DNA of 64,000 nucleotides from Nitratireductor sp. B36 (lineage in GTDB: Bacteria > Pseudomonadota > Alphaproteobacteria > Rhizobiales > Rhizobiaceae). A model generated the notes under the pieces. The model worked only from the letters and a program-made list of their open reading frames with translations. It searched no databases and was not told the DNA's origin. The position numbers and the translations under genes were made by a program. This document shows, in pieces, positions 26,588-35,620 of this stretch; positions within the stretch are counted from its first letter, which is position 1, and each line of letters starts with the position of its first letter. The stretch is from contig NZ_JACKZY010000002.1 of the NCBI RefSeq assembly GCF_020833685.1, positions 744,001 to 808,000 of the forward strand, given 5' to 3'.

Positions 26588-29077
26588 ATGATTCTGAAAA
26601 GACTGCTAGACATGTTGCTGACATTTCGCGCCTTGCCGGTCGTCCTGTGCCTCGTTTTCCAGCTGGCCAGCCTTGCGCCGGCGTTGGCTCAGGGACCGGA
26701 AAACTTCCTGACGACGCAACGCGAAAAGCTCTCTGAAATCGAAGCCACCGTCGACGGTCTGGAACAGGAGATCGACGATCAGGCCACGGACGATGGCGAA
26801 CTCGTCTCGGTCCGGGTTGAGTTGGAAAAGCTGGCGCGGGAAGTCTTCGATGCCAGCCTGGCATTTCGTCCGAGGCTTTCTGAGATCAATACGCGTCTCG
26901 AACAATTGGGGGAACCGCGCAAGGAGGGCGAACCGGCAGAACCGGAGGAGGTGACGCGGGAACGCACCCGCCTGCTCGACGAGAAGGCGAGTTTCAACGT
27001 GCTGATCGGCGATGCCGAGAGGCTTTCCGTTCGCATCAACAGTGTCGTCGATGGGATTGCAGAACTGCGTCGTGACCTCTTCACACGGACGCTTTCACGC
27101 CGCTACGACGTTTCGGCCGCCTTGAGTGCGGACGTTGCCGGGGAGTTCGCACAAGAGGTCGGGCGTGTTTATCAGCGGGTTTCCGCCTGGCTCTCTTTCG
27201 TGTTCAAATATCGCCTGAAATCGCTCTTGCTTGCCACCACACTGGCAACGATTGCCGCTCTTACGCTGCTTTTCGGGGGGCGGCGGTTGTTTGGCGATTT
27301 CGTAGAGCCGGATCCCACCGAGGCAGAACCCACCTATCTCAGCCGTCTCTCGGTGGGGCTCTTTTCCACCCTGATCCCGTCCTTGTCGATCGGGGTTTTT
27401 CTGGCATCGACCTACTATTTTCTGGATTATTTCAGTCTTCTCCGAACTGATATTCAACCGCTTCTCTGGTCGCTTTTTTCCGTCATCATCCTCGTCTATT
27501 TCGTCTACCGCCTGGCGCGCGCCATTCTTGCGCCGCGACGTCCGAACTGGCGGCTTTTGCCGGTGCGGTCTCAGGCAGCTCAATGGCTGCTTGTTCTGGC
27601 GGTGGTCACCGCGATCGCGACCGGGTTCGATTATTTCATGGACCAGGTCTATTCGCTGTTCGGTTCTCAGCTCTCGCTGACAGTGGCCACCAGCCTCGTG
27701 GCGACCGTCATTGTGGGACTGCTTATCATGGCGATTGGCGGCGTCAGTCCTCTGGATGACGAGGAGGGCAATCCGAAGCCATGGCCACTCAAGTTCCGCT
27801 ATCTCTTGTTCGCTCTGGGGGCTGCCATCATCATCGCGGCGATGCTCGGCTATATCGGCTTTGCGCGGTTCCTTTCCCAGCAGGCCGTGGTCACGGGCGC
27901 GATCATCGCCACGATGTATATCGGCTTCCTGACGGCAGGGGCGATCACGTCGGAGGGCGCGTTCGCCAATTCCTGGTTGGCACGGCGGCTGGAGCGTTAC
28001 ACGGCTTTCGATGAAACCGCGCTTGACCAGCTCGGCCTTGTCACCGGCATGCTGATCAACATGATCGTAATCCTGATCGGCGTCCCGCTCATCCTTCTGC
28101 AGTGGGGGTTCCGATGGGCCGATCTGACGGCGTGGAGCTATCGTATCGCCGGCAGGATACAGGTCGGCTCTCTCTCATTCTCCATCGTGGGAATCCTCAC
28201 CGGTATACTCGTTTTTGTAATTGGCTATTTCGTCACACGCTGGTTCCAGAGCTGGCTCGACGGCAAGGTGATGGCGCGCAGCCGCATGGATTCTGGCGTG
28301 CGCAATTCCATCCGCACCGGCATCGGCTATGTGGGGCTGGTGATCGCTGCGCTGATCGGTATCTCGGCGGCCGGTATCAATCTGTCCAATCTCGCCCTTG
28401 TGGCTGGTGCTCTTTCGCTCGGAATCGGTTTCGGGCTGCAGAACATTGTCTCGAACTTCGTTTCGGGTCTGATTTTGCTCGCCGAACGCCCGTTCAAGGC
28501 GGGCGACTGGATCGTTGCGGGCGGCGTGTCCGGCACGGTAAAGAAGATTTCCGTCCGCGCCACGGAGATTGAAACGTTTCAGCGCCAGTCGGTGATCCTG
28601 CCGAATTCCGAGCTGATCAATGCGGCCGTCGGCAACTGGACCCACCGCAACAAGCTTGGACGCATGGAGATACCGATCGGTGTTGCCTACGGGTCCGACG
28701 TTCGGCGCGTACACGAGATCCTGCTTGAAATTGCCAGATCCCATCCGCTTGTTCTCAAGAACCCTGAACCGTTCGTACTGTTTGCCGGCTTTGGCGATTC
28801 CTCTCTCGATTTCGAGATCCGTGTTTATCTTTCAGACATCCTCATGCAGCTCAACGTGCAGAACGACATCCGTTTTGCCATCGTCGATGCGTTTGAAGCA
28901 GAGGGGATCGAAATTCCGTTTCCGCAACGCGATATCCACGTGCGCTCCGGGCTGTTCAGGGCGCAGGAGTCCGACGAGACGCCGAACGAAGAAGAATTGG
29001 CGGACGGTGTCGAGGACGAGCAAGGTGATTTACCGGCAGGCAAAAGGCGGCGCCGACGCAAGGTCGACCCGGAATAG
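26588..29077 (+). CDS. Large MscS-family mechanosensitive channel with DUF3772 domain
   Basis: An 829-residue inner-membrane protein. Residues 1-35 form a signal peptide ending in LAPALA. A periplasmic, coiled-coil-rich DUF3772 domain (about 40-190, KLSEIEATVDGLEQEID) follows, then about eight or more membrane helices (200-600). The MscS pore helix and beta domain are at 590-760: LVAGALSLGIGFGLQNIVSN, LAERPFKAGDWI and ILPNSELINAAVGNWT. The C-terminus is a charged tail ending in KGKRRRRRKVD-like sequence. Such channels release solutes on hypo-osmotic shock. The ATG at 26588 is chosen because it starts the signal peptide; the frame is open upstream but overlaps soxB. Confidence 0.9.
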   Translation: MILKRLLDMLLTFRALPVVLCLVFQLASLAPALAQGPENFLTTQREKLSEIEATVDGLEQEIDDQATDDGELVSVRVELEKLAREVFDASLAFRPRLSEINTRLEQLGEPRKEGEPAEPEEVTRERTRLLDEKASFNVLIGDAERLSVRINSVVDGIAELRRDLFTRTLSRRYDVSAALSADVAGEFAQEVGRVYQRVSAWLSFVFKYRLKSLLLATTLATIAALTLLFGGRRLFGDFVEPDPTEAEPTYLSRLSVGLFSTLIPSLSIGVFLASTYYFLDYFSLLRTDIQPLLWSLFSVIILVYFVYRLARAILAPRRPNWRLLPVRSQAAQWLLVLAVVTAIATGFDYFMDQVYSLFGSQLSLTVATSLVATVIVGLLIMAIGGVSPLDDEEGNPKPWPLKFRYLLFALGAAIIIAAMLGYIGFARFLSQQAVVTGAIIATMYIGFLTAGAITSEGAFANSWLARRLERYTAFDETALDQLGLVTGMLINMIVILIGVPLILLQWGFRWADLTAWSYRIAGRIQVGSLSFSIVGILTGILVFVIGYFVTRWFQSWLDGKVMARSRMDSGVRNSIRTGIGYVGLVIAALIGISAAGINLSNLALVAGALSLGIGFGLQNIVSNFVSGLILLAERPFKAGDWIVAGGVSGTVKKISVRATEIETFQRQSVILPNSELINAAVGNWTHRNKLGRMEIPIGVAYGSDVRRVHEILLEIARSHPLVLKNPEPFVLFAGFGDSSLDFEIRVYLSDILMQLNVQNDIRFAIVDAFEAEGIEIPFPQRDIHVRSGLFRAQESDETPNEEELADGVEDEQGDLPAGKRRRRRKVDPE

Positions 29078-29182
29078 TGGCGGGAAGCTGGATGCGCCGT
29101 TCAGTTGCCGTTCAGGTTGAAATCTCTATAAACGGGGCCAAAGGGCAGTCGTGCCCGCTGTTACAGGGGTGGTGAAACACCG

Positions 29183-29455
29183 ATGAAAACCATGAAGATA
29201 TTTGCACTTGCGGCCACCACGTTCATTTTCGCCGGCGGTTCGGCCTTTGCTGCGAGTGTGGTCAATCGCGACAGCGAACCACAGACCATCGTCGTTACCG
29301 AAGGCGGCTCGCAATCGGAGATCGTGGTGGGTGCGGGCGAAACGATCGAGTTCTGTGCGGCCGGCTGCTTTGTCACCATGCCCAATGGTGACCGCGAGGT
29401 GCTGACCGGTTCTGAAACAGTCGAGATTTCCGAGGGCCGTGGCCGCGTGCGCTGA
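29183..29455 (+). CDS. Small exported protein of unknown function
   Basis: A 90-residue protein with a clear signal peptide (MKTMKIFALAATTFIFAGG, ending in SAFA). The mature part of about 66 residues has two Cys spaced by three residues (FCAAGCFV), alternating short polar beta-strand-like segments (SVVNRDSEPQTIVVTEGG) and an acidic pI. A second ATG three codons in is an alternative start. It is followed by a strong terminator, so it is monocistronic. I do not recognise a family with certainty; conserved small periplasmic proteins of this kind occur in Rhizobiales. Confidence 0.7.
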   Translation: MKTMKIFALAATTFIFAGGSAFAASVVNRDSEPQTIVVTEGGSQSEIVVGAGETIEFCAAGCFVTMPNGDREVLTGSETVEISEGRGRVR

Positions 29456-29494
29456 GTGTATCGGTCTCGAGGTTCGAATGCCTCATCAACAAAA

Positions 29495-29522
29495 CTCCGG
29501 CAGACCCTGCCGGGGTTTTTTT
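29495..29522 (+). terminator. Rho-independent terminator
   Basis: A CCGGCAG/CTGCCGG stem (29497-29503 with 29507-29513) with a three-base loop, followed by GG and seven T. It ends the small exported-protein gene. Confidence 0.92.
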
Positions 29523-29677
29523 GTGCGCCCGGTTTTCGCTGCTTGTCCTTAGGGAAGCCTTAAGCCTGTTTTTGATTTCTGTCTGCACATTTGCCTCGTC
29601 TATCGATGGCTTCAGACTTTGGAAGCTCCTTTCGCGTATGGCCGTTTGAAGAACGGTCATCTCGTCGGGGGGCTTTT

Positions 29678-31111
29678 ATGGACGCGCGATCTGAACGCAA
29701 TGCAGTGCCTTTGGCTGTCGATCTCGACGGCACGCTGATTGCGACCGATCTTCTGTGGGAGAGCCTCTTTATGCTCCTGCGCCGGAAGCCGCTGTGTCTG
29801 TTTCTCCTTCCACTTTGGCTGCTGGGCGGCAAGGCGCGGCTCAAATGCGAGATCGCCGCACGTGTAGAGCTGGACGCGGCAGGGCTGCCTTATCGGCAGG
29901 ATCTGCTCGCACAGCTACGCAAAGACAAGGCAGACGGGCGACACATTGTTCTGGCAACGGCTTCGCCGAAGAAATTCGCGGATGCAATCGCAGAACACCT
30001 CGGGGTCTTTGACGAAGTCATCTCCACCGAACCCGGGCGCAACATGGCATCCGGCATGAAGCGTGACGCGCTGATCGAGGCGTTTGGCGATGGCGGATTC
30101 GACTATGCGGGCAATAGCCGCGCCGATGTTGCTGTCTTCGATGCCGCACGCAGTGCGATCGTGGTTGCGCCTGATCGCGCCGCCGCGCGCTGGCATGCCG
30201 TCAATGGTGGCGAGTTGCTGACGGCACCCCAGCCAACGGTCAAGACTTATGTGAAAATGCTCAGAGTTCATCAATGGCTGAAGAACAGTCTGATCTTCGT
30301 GCCGCTGATTCTCAGCCATGAATATTTCAATGTTCCGCTGCTCGTCCTCTGTGTCCTGGCCTTCATCTCATTCAGCACGGCGGCCTCGGCCATCTATATT
30401 CTGAACGATTTTTTCGACCTCGGACTGGACCGCCGGCACCCCACGAAGCGGAACAGACCCTTTGCTAGCGGGATGCTTTCCATTCCTTTCGGCTTTGCTT
30501 CGATGCTCGGGCTTCTGGCGATCAGCGGCGCAACGGCGCTTTTCCTGCCGCCGCTTTTTGGCCTGGTGCTGATTGCCTATCTGGTGGCCACGACCGCTTA
30601 CTCCCTATCCCTCAAGCGGATGTTGCTGATTGACGTGTTGACGCTGGCAGGTCTCTACACGGTGCGCATTCTTGCCGGTAGCGCGGCGACCATGATTGGC
30701 GTCTCATTCTGGCTACTGGCATTCTCCGTGTTCTTCTTTCTCTCGCTTGCGCTGGTCAAGCGGTATGTTGAGCTCCGCTCCACGGAGCTCCCGGCCGGCG
30801 AGCGCATTGCGGGGAGGGGGTATCGCGCAGAGGATCAGGAAGTGATTGCGCAGGCGGGTATGGCCTCCGCCTTTTCCTCGGCGATGGTTCTGGCGCTCTA
30901 TATCCAAAGTAGCGCTGTGCGTGATCTTTACGAGATGCCGTGGCTGATCTGGCCGCTTTGCCCAATCGTCCTCTACATCACGATCCGCATGTGGATCCTG
31001 GCGCGGCGCGATGAAATGCACGACGATCCCATCGTCTTCATCATCAGTGACTGGCGCAGTCAGCTGTTTGGTTTGCTTGGTGCGCTTCTCCTGTTCACGG
31101 CGGGGTTCTGA
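29678..31111 (+). CDS. HAD phosphatase-UbiA prenyltransferase fusion, DPPR-synthase-like
   Basis: A 477-residue fusion. Residues 1-200 are a HAD-type phosphatase: motif I is DLDGT at 15-19 and a later motif is GFDYAGNSRADVAVFDAA-like, here DYAGNSRADVAVFDA. Residues 205-477 are an eight-to-nine-helix UbiA prenyltransferase with the Asp-rich motif NDFFDLGLDRRHPTKRNRP. That motif closely follows the one in mycobacterial decaprenyl-phosphate phosphoribosyltransferase (Rv3806c). The inferred reaction is transfer of phosphoribose from PRPP to polyprenyl phosphate, then removal of the 5-phosphate by the HAD domain. NoeC of Azorhizobium, needed for Nod-factor arabinosylation, is a related protein as I recall. 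First gene of a five-gene operon. A GGGGGG stretch precedes the ATG at 29678. Confidence 0.82.
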   Translation: MDARSERNAVPLAVDLDGTLIATDLLWESLFMLLRRKPLCLFLLPLWLLGGKARLKCEIAARVELDAAGLPYRQDLLAQLRKDKADGRHIVLATASPKKFADAIAEHLGVFDEVISTEPGRNMASGMKRDALIEAFGDGGFDYAGNSRADVAVFDAARSAIVVAPDRAAARWHAVNGGELLTAPQPTVKTYVKMLRVHQWLKNSLIFVPLILSHEYFNVPLLVLCVLAFISFSTAASAIYILNDFFDLGLDRRHPTKRNRPFASGMLSIPFGFASMLGLLAISGATALFLPPLFGLVLIAYLVATTAYSLSLKRMLLIDVLTLAGLYTVRILAGSAATMIGVSFWLLAFSVFFFLSLALVKRYVELRSTELPAGERIAGRGYRAEDQEVIAQAGMASAFSSAMVLALYIQSSAVRDLYEMPWLIWPLCPIVLYITIRMWILARRDEMHDDPIVFIISDWRSQLFGLLGALLLFTAGF

Positions 31112-31114
31112 GGC

Positions 31115-32464
31115 ATGACTGAATTCGGGGCGTTCGGATTGGTGCGCAAAGGCACGGCTCAGGCGATCGGCGCTGAAGACGCGATCGAGCGGCTGCGTGC
31201 GGGCCGGGGATTGCCTGAGACAGTTCTGCCCTATGGCAATGGGCGCTCCTATGGTGACACATGCCTGAACGATGCCGGCGCGCTGATCGACATGCGCTCC
31301 ATGAAGCGCATCCTCTCATTCGATGCAGAGAAGGGGATTCTGACGGCTGAGGCCGGGCTCATGCTGTCGGACCTCATTGCTCATGTCGGTCCAAGGGGAT
31401 GGTTTCCCGCCGTGGTGCCGGGCACGCAGTTTGTCACCCTGGGCGGCGCGATTGCCAATGACGTTCATGGCAAGAACCATCATCGGCGCGGCACGTTCGG
31501 ATGCAATGTGGTCTCGTTCACGCTGCTGCGCTCGGACGGCCAGACGCGGCATTGCAGCGAACAGGAGAACGTGGAGCTCTTTCGCGCCACCATAGGCGGC
31601 ATGGGGCTGACCGGCCTCATCGTCGAGGCGACGATCCGGCTGATGAAGGTCGCTTCCGCCGATGTGAACGAGCATGTGCGTGGTTTTTCAGGGCTCGGCG
31701 AATATTTTGACCTTGCCGAAGAGGCTGACACCAACAACGAATATGCTGTGGCCTGGCTCGATCAACTGGCTTCCGGCGCCAATGCGGGCAGGGGGTTCCT
31801 GCTCACGGCAAATCATGCGGAGGATGGGGAGGTCTACAGTTCTCCTTCCAGCCCCCGTCTTGTCATTCCATTCCGGCCACCGCTCAACCTCCTGAACCGC
31901 TGGTCCCTGGCCCTGTTCAACCGTGCATTCGCATGGAGCAAGGCACGGGCGGAAGGCGTCCGGCGTTCTTCATATCAAAGCTATTTCTTTCCGCTCGATG
32001 CCGTGCGCCACTGGAACCGGCTCTATGGTCCGCGAGGTCTTCTGCAGCATCAAAGCGTGGTGCCGTTCGACGCGGCGCGGGAGACCATTCCGGCCATGCT
32101 AATGGCGGCGCGCGAGGCTGGGCAGGCTTCGTTTCTGACCGTGCTCAAGCGTTTCGGCGATGTCGCTTCGCCAGGCATTCTGTCGTTTCCGAGACCGGGC
32201 TATACGCTGACGCTGGACTTCTCCAATGCCGGCTCGTCCACATATGCCCTGTTTGAGCAGCTTGATCGCATGACGGTCGAGGCGGGTGGTGCGGTCAATC
32301 CCTATAAGGATGCGCGCATGGGAGCGGATTTGTTCGAAGCGTCTTTCCCGGGGTGGCGCGATCTCGAGGCGTTGCGCGATCCTGCATTTCTTTCCGACTT
32401 CTGGCGGCGCACGGCGCTGCAATTGCCGGCCGGGGCCACACGGGGGCGCCATGCTGCCGAATAA
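31115..32464 (+). CDS. DprE1-like FAD-binding oxidase (polyprenyl-phosphoribose 2-oxidase)
   Basis: A 449-residue VAO/PCMH-type flavoprotein. GNGRSYGD (41-48), VPGTQFVTLGGAIANDVHGK followed by NHH (to 123) and the GTFGCNV loop match mycobacterial DprE1 almost residue for residue. A C-terminal substrate domain follows, with FFPLDAVRHWNRLYGPRGLLQHQ (FFPLDAVRHWNRLYG then PRGLLQHQ) equivalent to the DprE1 FYHPLD..WNR.YGP block. DprE1 oxidises the C2' hydroxyl of decaprenyl-phosphoryl-ribose to a ketone. The position equivalent to the DprE1 Cys387, the benzothiazinone target, reads GYTLTLDF and so is Thr. The gene starts four bases after the UbiA gene stop. Activity on the product of the UbiA protein is inferred. 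Confidence 0.85.
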   Translation: MTEFGAFGLVRKGTAQAIGAEDAIERLRAGRGLPETVLPYGNGRSYGDTCLNDAGALIDMRSMKRILSFDAEKGILTAEAGLMLSDLIAHVGPRGWFPAVVPGTQFVTLGGAIANDVHGKNHHRRGTFGCNVVSFTLLRSDGQTRHCSEQENVELFRATIGGMGLTGLIVEATIRLMKVASADVNEHVRGFSGLGEYFDLAEEADTNNEYAVAWLDQLASGANAGRGFLLTANHAEDGEVYSSPSSPRLVIPFRPPLNLLNRWSLALFNRAFAWSKARAEGVRRSSYQSYFFPLDAVRHWNRLYGPRGLLQHQSVVPFDAARETIPAMLMAAREAGQASFLTVLKRFGDVASPGILSFPRPGYTLTLDFSNAGSSTYALFEQLDRMTVEAGGAVNPYKDARMGADLFEASFPGWRDLEALRDPAFLSDFWRRTALQLPAGATRGRHAAE

Positions 32465-32575
32465 ATGGCCGGTTCCGGTTGCGCACCGAAAAACTCACGC
32501 AATGGATGCAATTTTTCTGCAGCGCTTCACGCTTTGTTTGCAAGAGGACGCTATGACGGACAAGGGCGGGACACG

Positions 32576-33013
32576 ATGAAATATATACCCTTCATACTCT
32601 TCACGGTGATGACCAACGCGGCGGCGCAGCTCATGCTGAAGCACGGCATGATGACGCTCGGCGATTTGAGCTTTGCCGGTGCCAACCCGATCCTGAAGAT
32701 CCTTCAGATTGTCTTCAGTCCGTGGATTTTTGCGGGCCTGTGTGTGTTCGTCATTTCCATGGCCTCTCATCTCTACGTGCTTTCGAAGGTGGATCTGTCC
32801 TTCGCCTATCCATTTCTGAGCCTTGCCTATGTGGCGGTGGCGGTGTTCGCGTATCTGCTCTTCAAGGAGGATCTGAACGCCTATCGCATTGCCGGCATTG
32901 CGCTCATCTGCGTCGGCACCGTGCTGATCGCACAGAGCGGCCGCGAGATGCCTGAAGAGCAGGCGGCGCTCGCCAAAGACAAACCTCAGTCCGAAAGGTC
33001 GATGATCCAATGA
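32576..33013 (+). CDS. Small EamA/SMR-type membrane protein, probable polyprenyl-phosphosugar flippase
   Basis: A 145-residue protein with four predicted membrane helices (about 4-25, 45-70, 75-95 and 100-120) and a charged tail of about 25 residues. The fold is that of the SMR family and of the ArnE/ArnF subunits that flip aminoarabinose-phosphoundecaprenol. FAYPFLSLAYVAVAVFAYLLF and GIALICVGTVLIA are typical of this group (first quoted as PFLSLAYVAVAVFAYLL). The start at 32576 follows GGGCGGG. Its ATG lies 112 bases after the oxidase stop, and its stop overlaps the SDR gene by four bases. The inferred role is to move the lipid-linked pentose across the inner membrane. Confidence 0.75.
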   Translation: MKYIPFILFTVMTNAAAQLMLKHGMMTLGDLSFAGANPILKILQIVFSPWIFAGLCVFVISMASHLYVLSKVDLSFAYPFLSLAYVAVAVFAYLLFKEDLNAYRIAGIALICVGTVLIAQSGREMPEEQAALAKDKPQSERSMIQ

Positions 33014-34017
33014 GACATATCATTTTTGGCGGTGACGGCTTCGTCGGCCGGCACCTGGCACCCAAGCTCGTGGCCGATGGCGAAGAGGTTATTGTTGCCG
33101 ACATCGTGAAGAGCGACCTGCCGCACTATCGCCAGGTGACGTTTGTCCATTGCGATGTGACCGATCCCGCGGCGATTGAGGCGGTGGGCATGAAAGCCGA
33201 CGACATGGTCTATAACCTGTCGGCCAAGATGCTCTCGCCGATCCAGGTGCGCGCCAAACGGCATGATTTCTTCTATCCGGTGAACTATCACGGCACGGTC
33301 AACATCATCGAGGCGATGGACAAGGCGGGTGCGAAAAAACTCGTCCACTTCACCACCGACATGATCTACGGCCATACCGTCACCTATCCGATGACAGAGG
33401 ATCACCCGGTTTCGCCGCTTGGCGAATATGGTCAGTCCAAGCTCGATACGGAAGTTCTGGCCGCCGAATGGCGCAAGCGCGGCATGAACATCTCGCTGTT
33501 CCGCCCGCGTCTCATCATCGGGCCGGGACGCCTGGGCATTCTGGAAAAGCTGTTCAAGCTGGTGGACATGAATCTGCCGGTGCCGATGATCGGCTCGGGC
33601 AAGAATCCCTATCAGTTCATCTCTGTGTTCGACTGCGCGGAAGCTGCGCGCCTTGCCTGGAAGGCCGGTGTGCCGAACGAGGCCTATAATCTCGGCTCGC
33701 TCAACCCGCCGCCGGTGCGCAAGCTGCTTGGCGATCTGGTGAAGCATGCGGGCTCCAAATCGATCCTTGTGCCGACGCCCGGATGGGCCGTGAAGCGCAC
33801 GCTCGATTTGCTTGACCGAATGAACATGCCGCTCATGGATCCGGAGCAATATCTGATTGCCGACGAGATGTGCGTGCTCGACGTCTCCAAGGGTGAGCGC
33901 GACCTGGGCTGGGTGCCGCAATACAATGACGGCGACATGCTGATTGCCGCCTATGACGAATATCGTGCCAAGAAATCTGGCCAGGCCGTCGGCGCCAGCC
34001 AGGTTGCGGCCGAGTAG
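33010..34017 (+). CDS. Extended SDR: NAD-dependent epimerase/dehydratase
   Basis: A 335-residue extended short-chain dehydrogenase. The NAD loop is IIFGGDGFVGRHLAPKL, a DVTD acidic turn follows, and the catalytic Thr-Tyr-Lys set is in FTTDMIYGHT and EYGQSKLDTEV. The C-terminal lobe binds the sugar or lipid-sugar substrate. In mycobacteria the DprE1 ketone is reduced by DprE2, a shorter classical SDR; this protein is of the extended kind, so it may act on another sugar or carry out a different step. The start overlaps the flippase-like gene by four bases and the aminotransferase gene follows after 11 bases, which argues for one pathway. Confidence 0.82.
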   Translation: MRHIIFGGDGFVGRHLAPKLVADGEEVIVADIVKSDLPHYRQVTFVHCDVTDPAAIEAVGMKADDMVYNLSAKMLSPIQVRAKRHDFFYPVNYHGTVNIIEAMDKAGAKKLVHFTTDMIYGHTVTYPMTEDHPVSPLGEYGQSKLDTEVLAAEWRKRGMNISLFRPRLIIGPGRLGILEKLFKLVDMNLPVPMIGSGKNPYQFISVFDCAEAARLAWKAGVPNEAYNLGSLNPPPVRKLLGDLVKHAGSKSILVPTPGWAVKRTLDLLDRMNMPLMDPEQYLIADEMCVLDVSKGERDLGWVPQYNDGDMLIAAYDEYRAKKSGQAVGASQVAAE

Positions 34018-34028
34018 GAGAGGTCGCC

Positions 34029-35501
34029 ATGACCGTCGTGACAAAGACCGAGACAGAAGGGGCAAGGCCCGTGATGGATGCACCCGAACTCGCACCCAGG
34101 ACAATCGCGAAACCCGATCTTCTCACCGTGGAAGATGCCAAGGCTTTGAGCGTCGAGCGGATGACCGATCTGTTCAAGGCGCATCTGAACCCCGGCCAGC
34201 TTCACTTCATGAAGCTTCTGGGCTTCCACAAGATCAAGATCGAGAGCGCGGAGGGGATGTATTACATCGACCAGAACGGTCGAAAGATCCTCGACTTCTT
34301 CGGCGGTTTCGGCTCGCTGGCCTTTGGCCACAACCATCCGCGCATTCTCGAAGCGCGCAGGAAATTCCAGGATGAGAAGCGCCACGAGATCGCCATCGCC
34401 TTTATGTCGCAATATGCCACGGCACTCGCTGCCAATCTGGCCGCCTGTTCGCCGGGCGAACTCGACATGGTGTTTTTGGGCTCCTCGGGCTCCGAGGCCA
34501 TGGAATCGGCGATCAAGCTTGCCGAGCGCGCTGCCGGTCCCAAGCGGCCGAAGGTCGTCTATGCGGAGAATTCCTTCCACGGCAAGACAAAGGGCGTTCT
34601 CACCATCACCGATGGCAATCTCTACCGCGCCGAGTTCCGTCTGACGGACAACACGGTGCGTGTGCCCTTTGGCGATATTGACGCCATCGAAACAGCTTTC
34701 CGCACCGATCCGGAAATTGGCTCGATCGTTCTTGAAACGGTGCAGGGTGGCGGCGGCATCAACGAGGCGTCGCGCGAATTCTGGCAGAAGCTGCGCCAGC
34801 TCTGCGACCAGTATGGCGTCATCTGGGTGGCCGACGAGGTGCAGTGCGGCTACGGGCGCACGGGCCGTTTCTACGCCTTCGAGCATTACGACGTGGTGCC
34901 GGACATTACCGCGCTCGCCAAGTCGCTGGGCGCTGGCAAGGCGGCCATGGCCGCGATGATTGCCAAGCGCGACATCTACATGAAGGCCTATGGCACGCCG
35001 AAAACGGCGATGATCCACGCCATGGCCACGTTTGGCGGTATCGGCGAGGCCTGCGCCACGGCCATCGAGGGCACCAATGTGCTCTATGACGAGGCGCTGA
35101 TGGAGAACGCCGAAAGCACCGGTGCTTATCTCGTCGAGCGGCTTAATGCACTGAAGGGCAAGTATCCGCGCATCATCAAGGACATTCGTGGCCGTGGCTG
35201 CATGGTCGGGCTCGAATTCCACGATTTCTCGCAGACCCTGCCGGCGGTTCTGCGCCCGGTGGTGGGCGTGCTGGACGAGAAGCTAAAGGGTTCGCTCTCT
35301 GGCTTTGTCGGTGCGCTTCTGCTGCGCGATTACGATGTTCTGGTGGCCTTCACCGAATACAACCGCAATGTCATCCGTCTCCTGCCGCCGCTGATCATGC
35401 AGCCAGAGCACGTGGACAAGCTGGTGGATTCGCTCGACGCGCTGCTTGGGCGCGGTGTCGTTTCCATCGTGAAGGATTTCGTCAAAAGCCAGGTGAAATG
35501 A
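34029..35501 (+). CDS. Class III PLP-dependent aminotransferase
   Basis: A 490-residue class III aminotransferase. Family blocks: GRKILDFFGGFGSLAFGHNHP, FLGSSGSEAMESAIKLA, the PLP-binding VIWVADEVQCGYGRTGRFYA (quoted as VADEVQCGYGRTGRF), and the lysine region ITALAKSLGAGKAAMAAM. Residues 1-45 form an N-terminal extension. Relatives include ornithine and acetylornithine aminotransferases and HpnO of hopanoid synthesis. The position as last gene of the DprE1-like operon suggests that it aminates a keto-sugar intermediate, but an amino acid substrate cannot be excluded. GGAGAGG precedes the ATG. Confidence 0.85.
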   Translation: MTVVTKTETEGARPVMDAPELAPRTIAKPDLLTVEDAKALSVERMTDLFKAHLNPGQLHFMKLLGFHKIKIESAEGMYYIDQNGRKILDFFGGFGSLAFGHNHPRILEARRKFQDEKRHEIAIAFMSQYATALAANLAACSPGELDMVFLGSSGSEAMESAIKLAERAAGPKRPKVVYAENSFHGKTKGVLTITDGNLYRAEFRLTDNTVRVPFGDIDAIETAFRTDPEIGSIVLETVQGGGGINEASREFWQKLRQLCDQYGVIWVADEVQCGYGRTGRFYAFEHYDVVPDITALAKSLGAGKAAMAAMIAKRDIYMKAYGTPKTAMIHAMATFGGIGEACATAIEGTNVLYDEALMENAESTGAYLVERLNALKGKYPRIIKDIRGRGCMVGLEFHDFSQTLPAVLRPVVGVLDEKLKGSLSGFVGALLLRDYDVLVAFTEYNRNVIRLLPPLIMQPEHVDKLVDSLDALLGRGVVSIVKDFVKSQVK

Positions 35502-35583
35502 GAGCCTGCTTCTGAGAGAATGAGTCTGAAACGCTTTTCAAGGCTTTGAAACGTTTAGGAATAGCGCCTCTCGCGCGACAACT

Positions 35584-35610
35584 GGCCGGGCTTGTCCCGG
35601 CCTTCTTTTT
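35584..35610 (+). terminator. Rho-independent terminator of the polyprenyl-pentose operon
   Basis: GGCCGGG (35584-35590) pairs with CCCGGCC (35596-35602) around the loop CTTGT, followed by TTCTTTTT. It lies 83 bases after the aminotransferase stop. Confidence 0.88.
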
Positions 35611-35620
35611 GTCTGCGATG

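Noticed and set aside
32986-34104. A 372-codon minus-strand frame opposite the SDR gene
   Set aside because: Antisense shadow of a gene with a clear NAD loop and catalytic Tyr-Lys.
33951-35222. A 423-codon minus-strand frame opposite the class III aminotransferase
   Set aside because: Antisense shadow; the plus-strand gene has PLP motifs and operon context.
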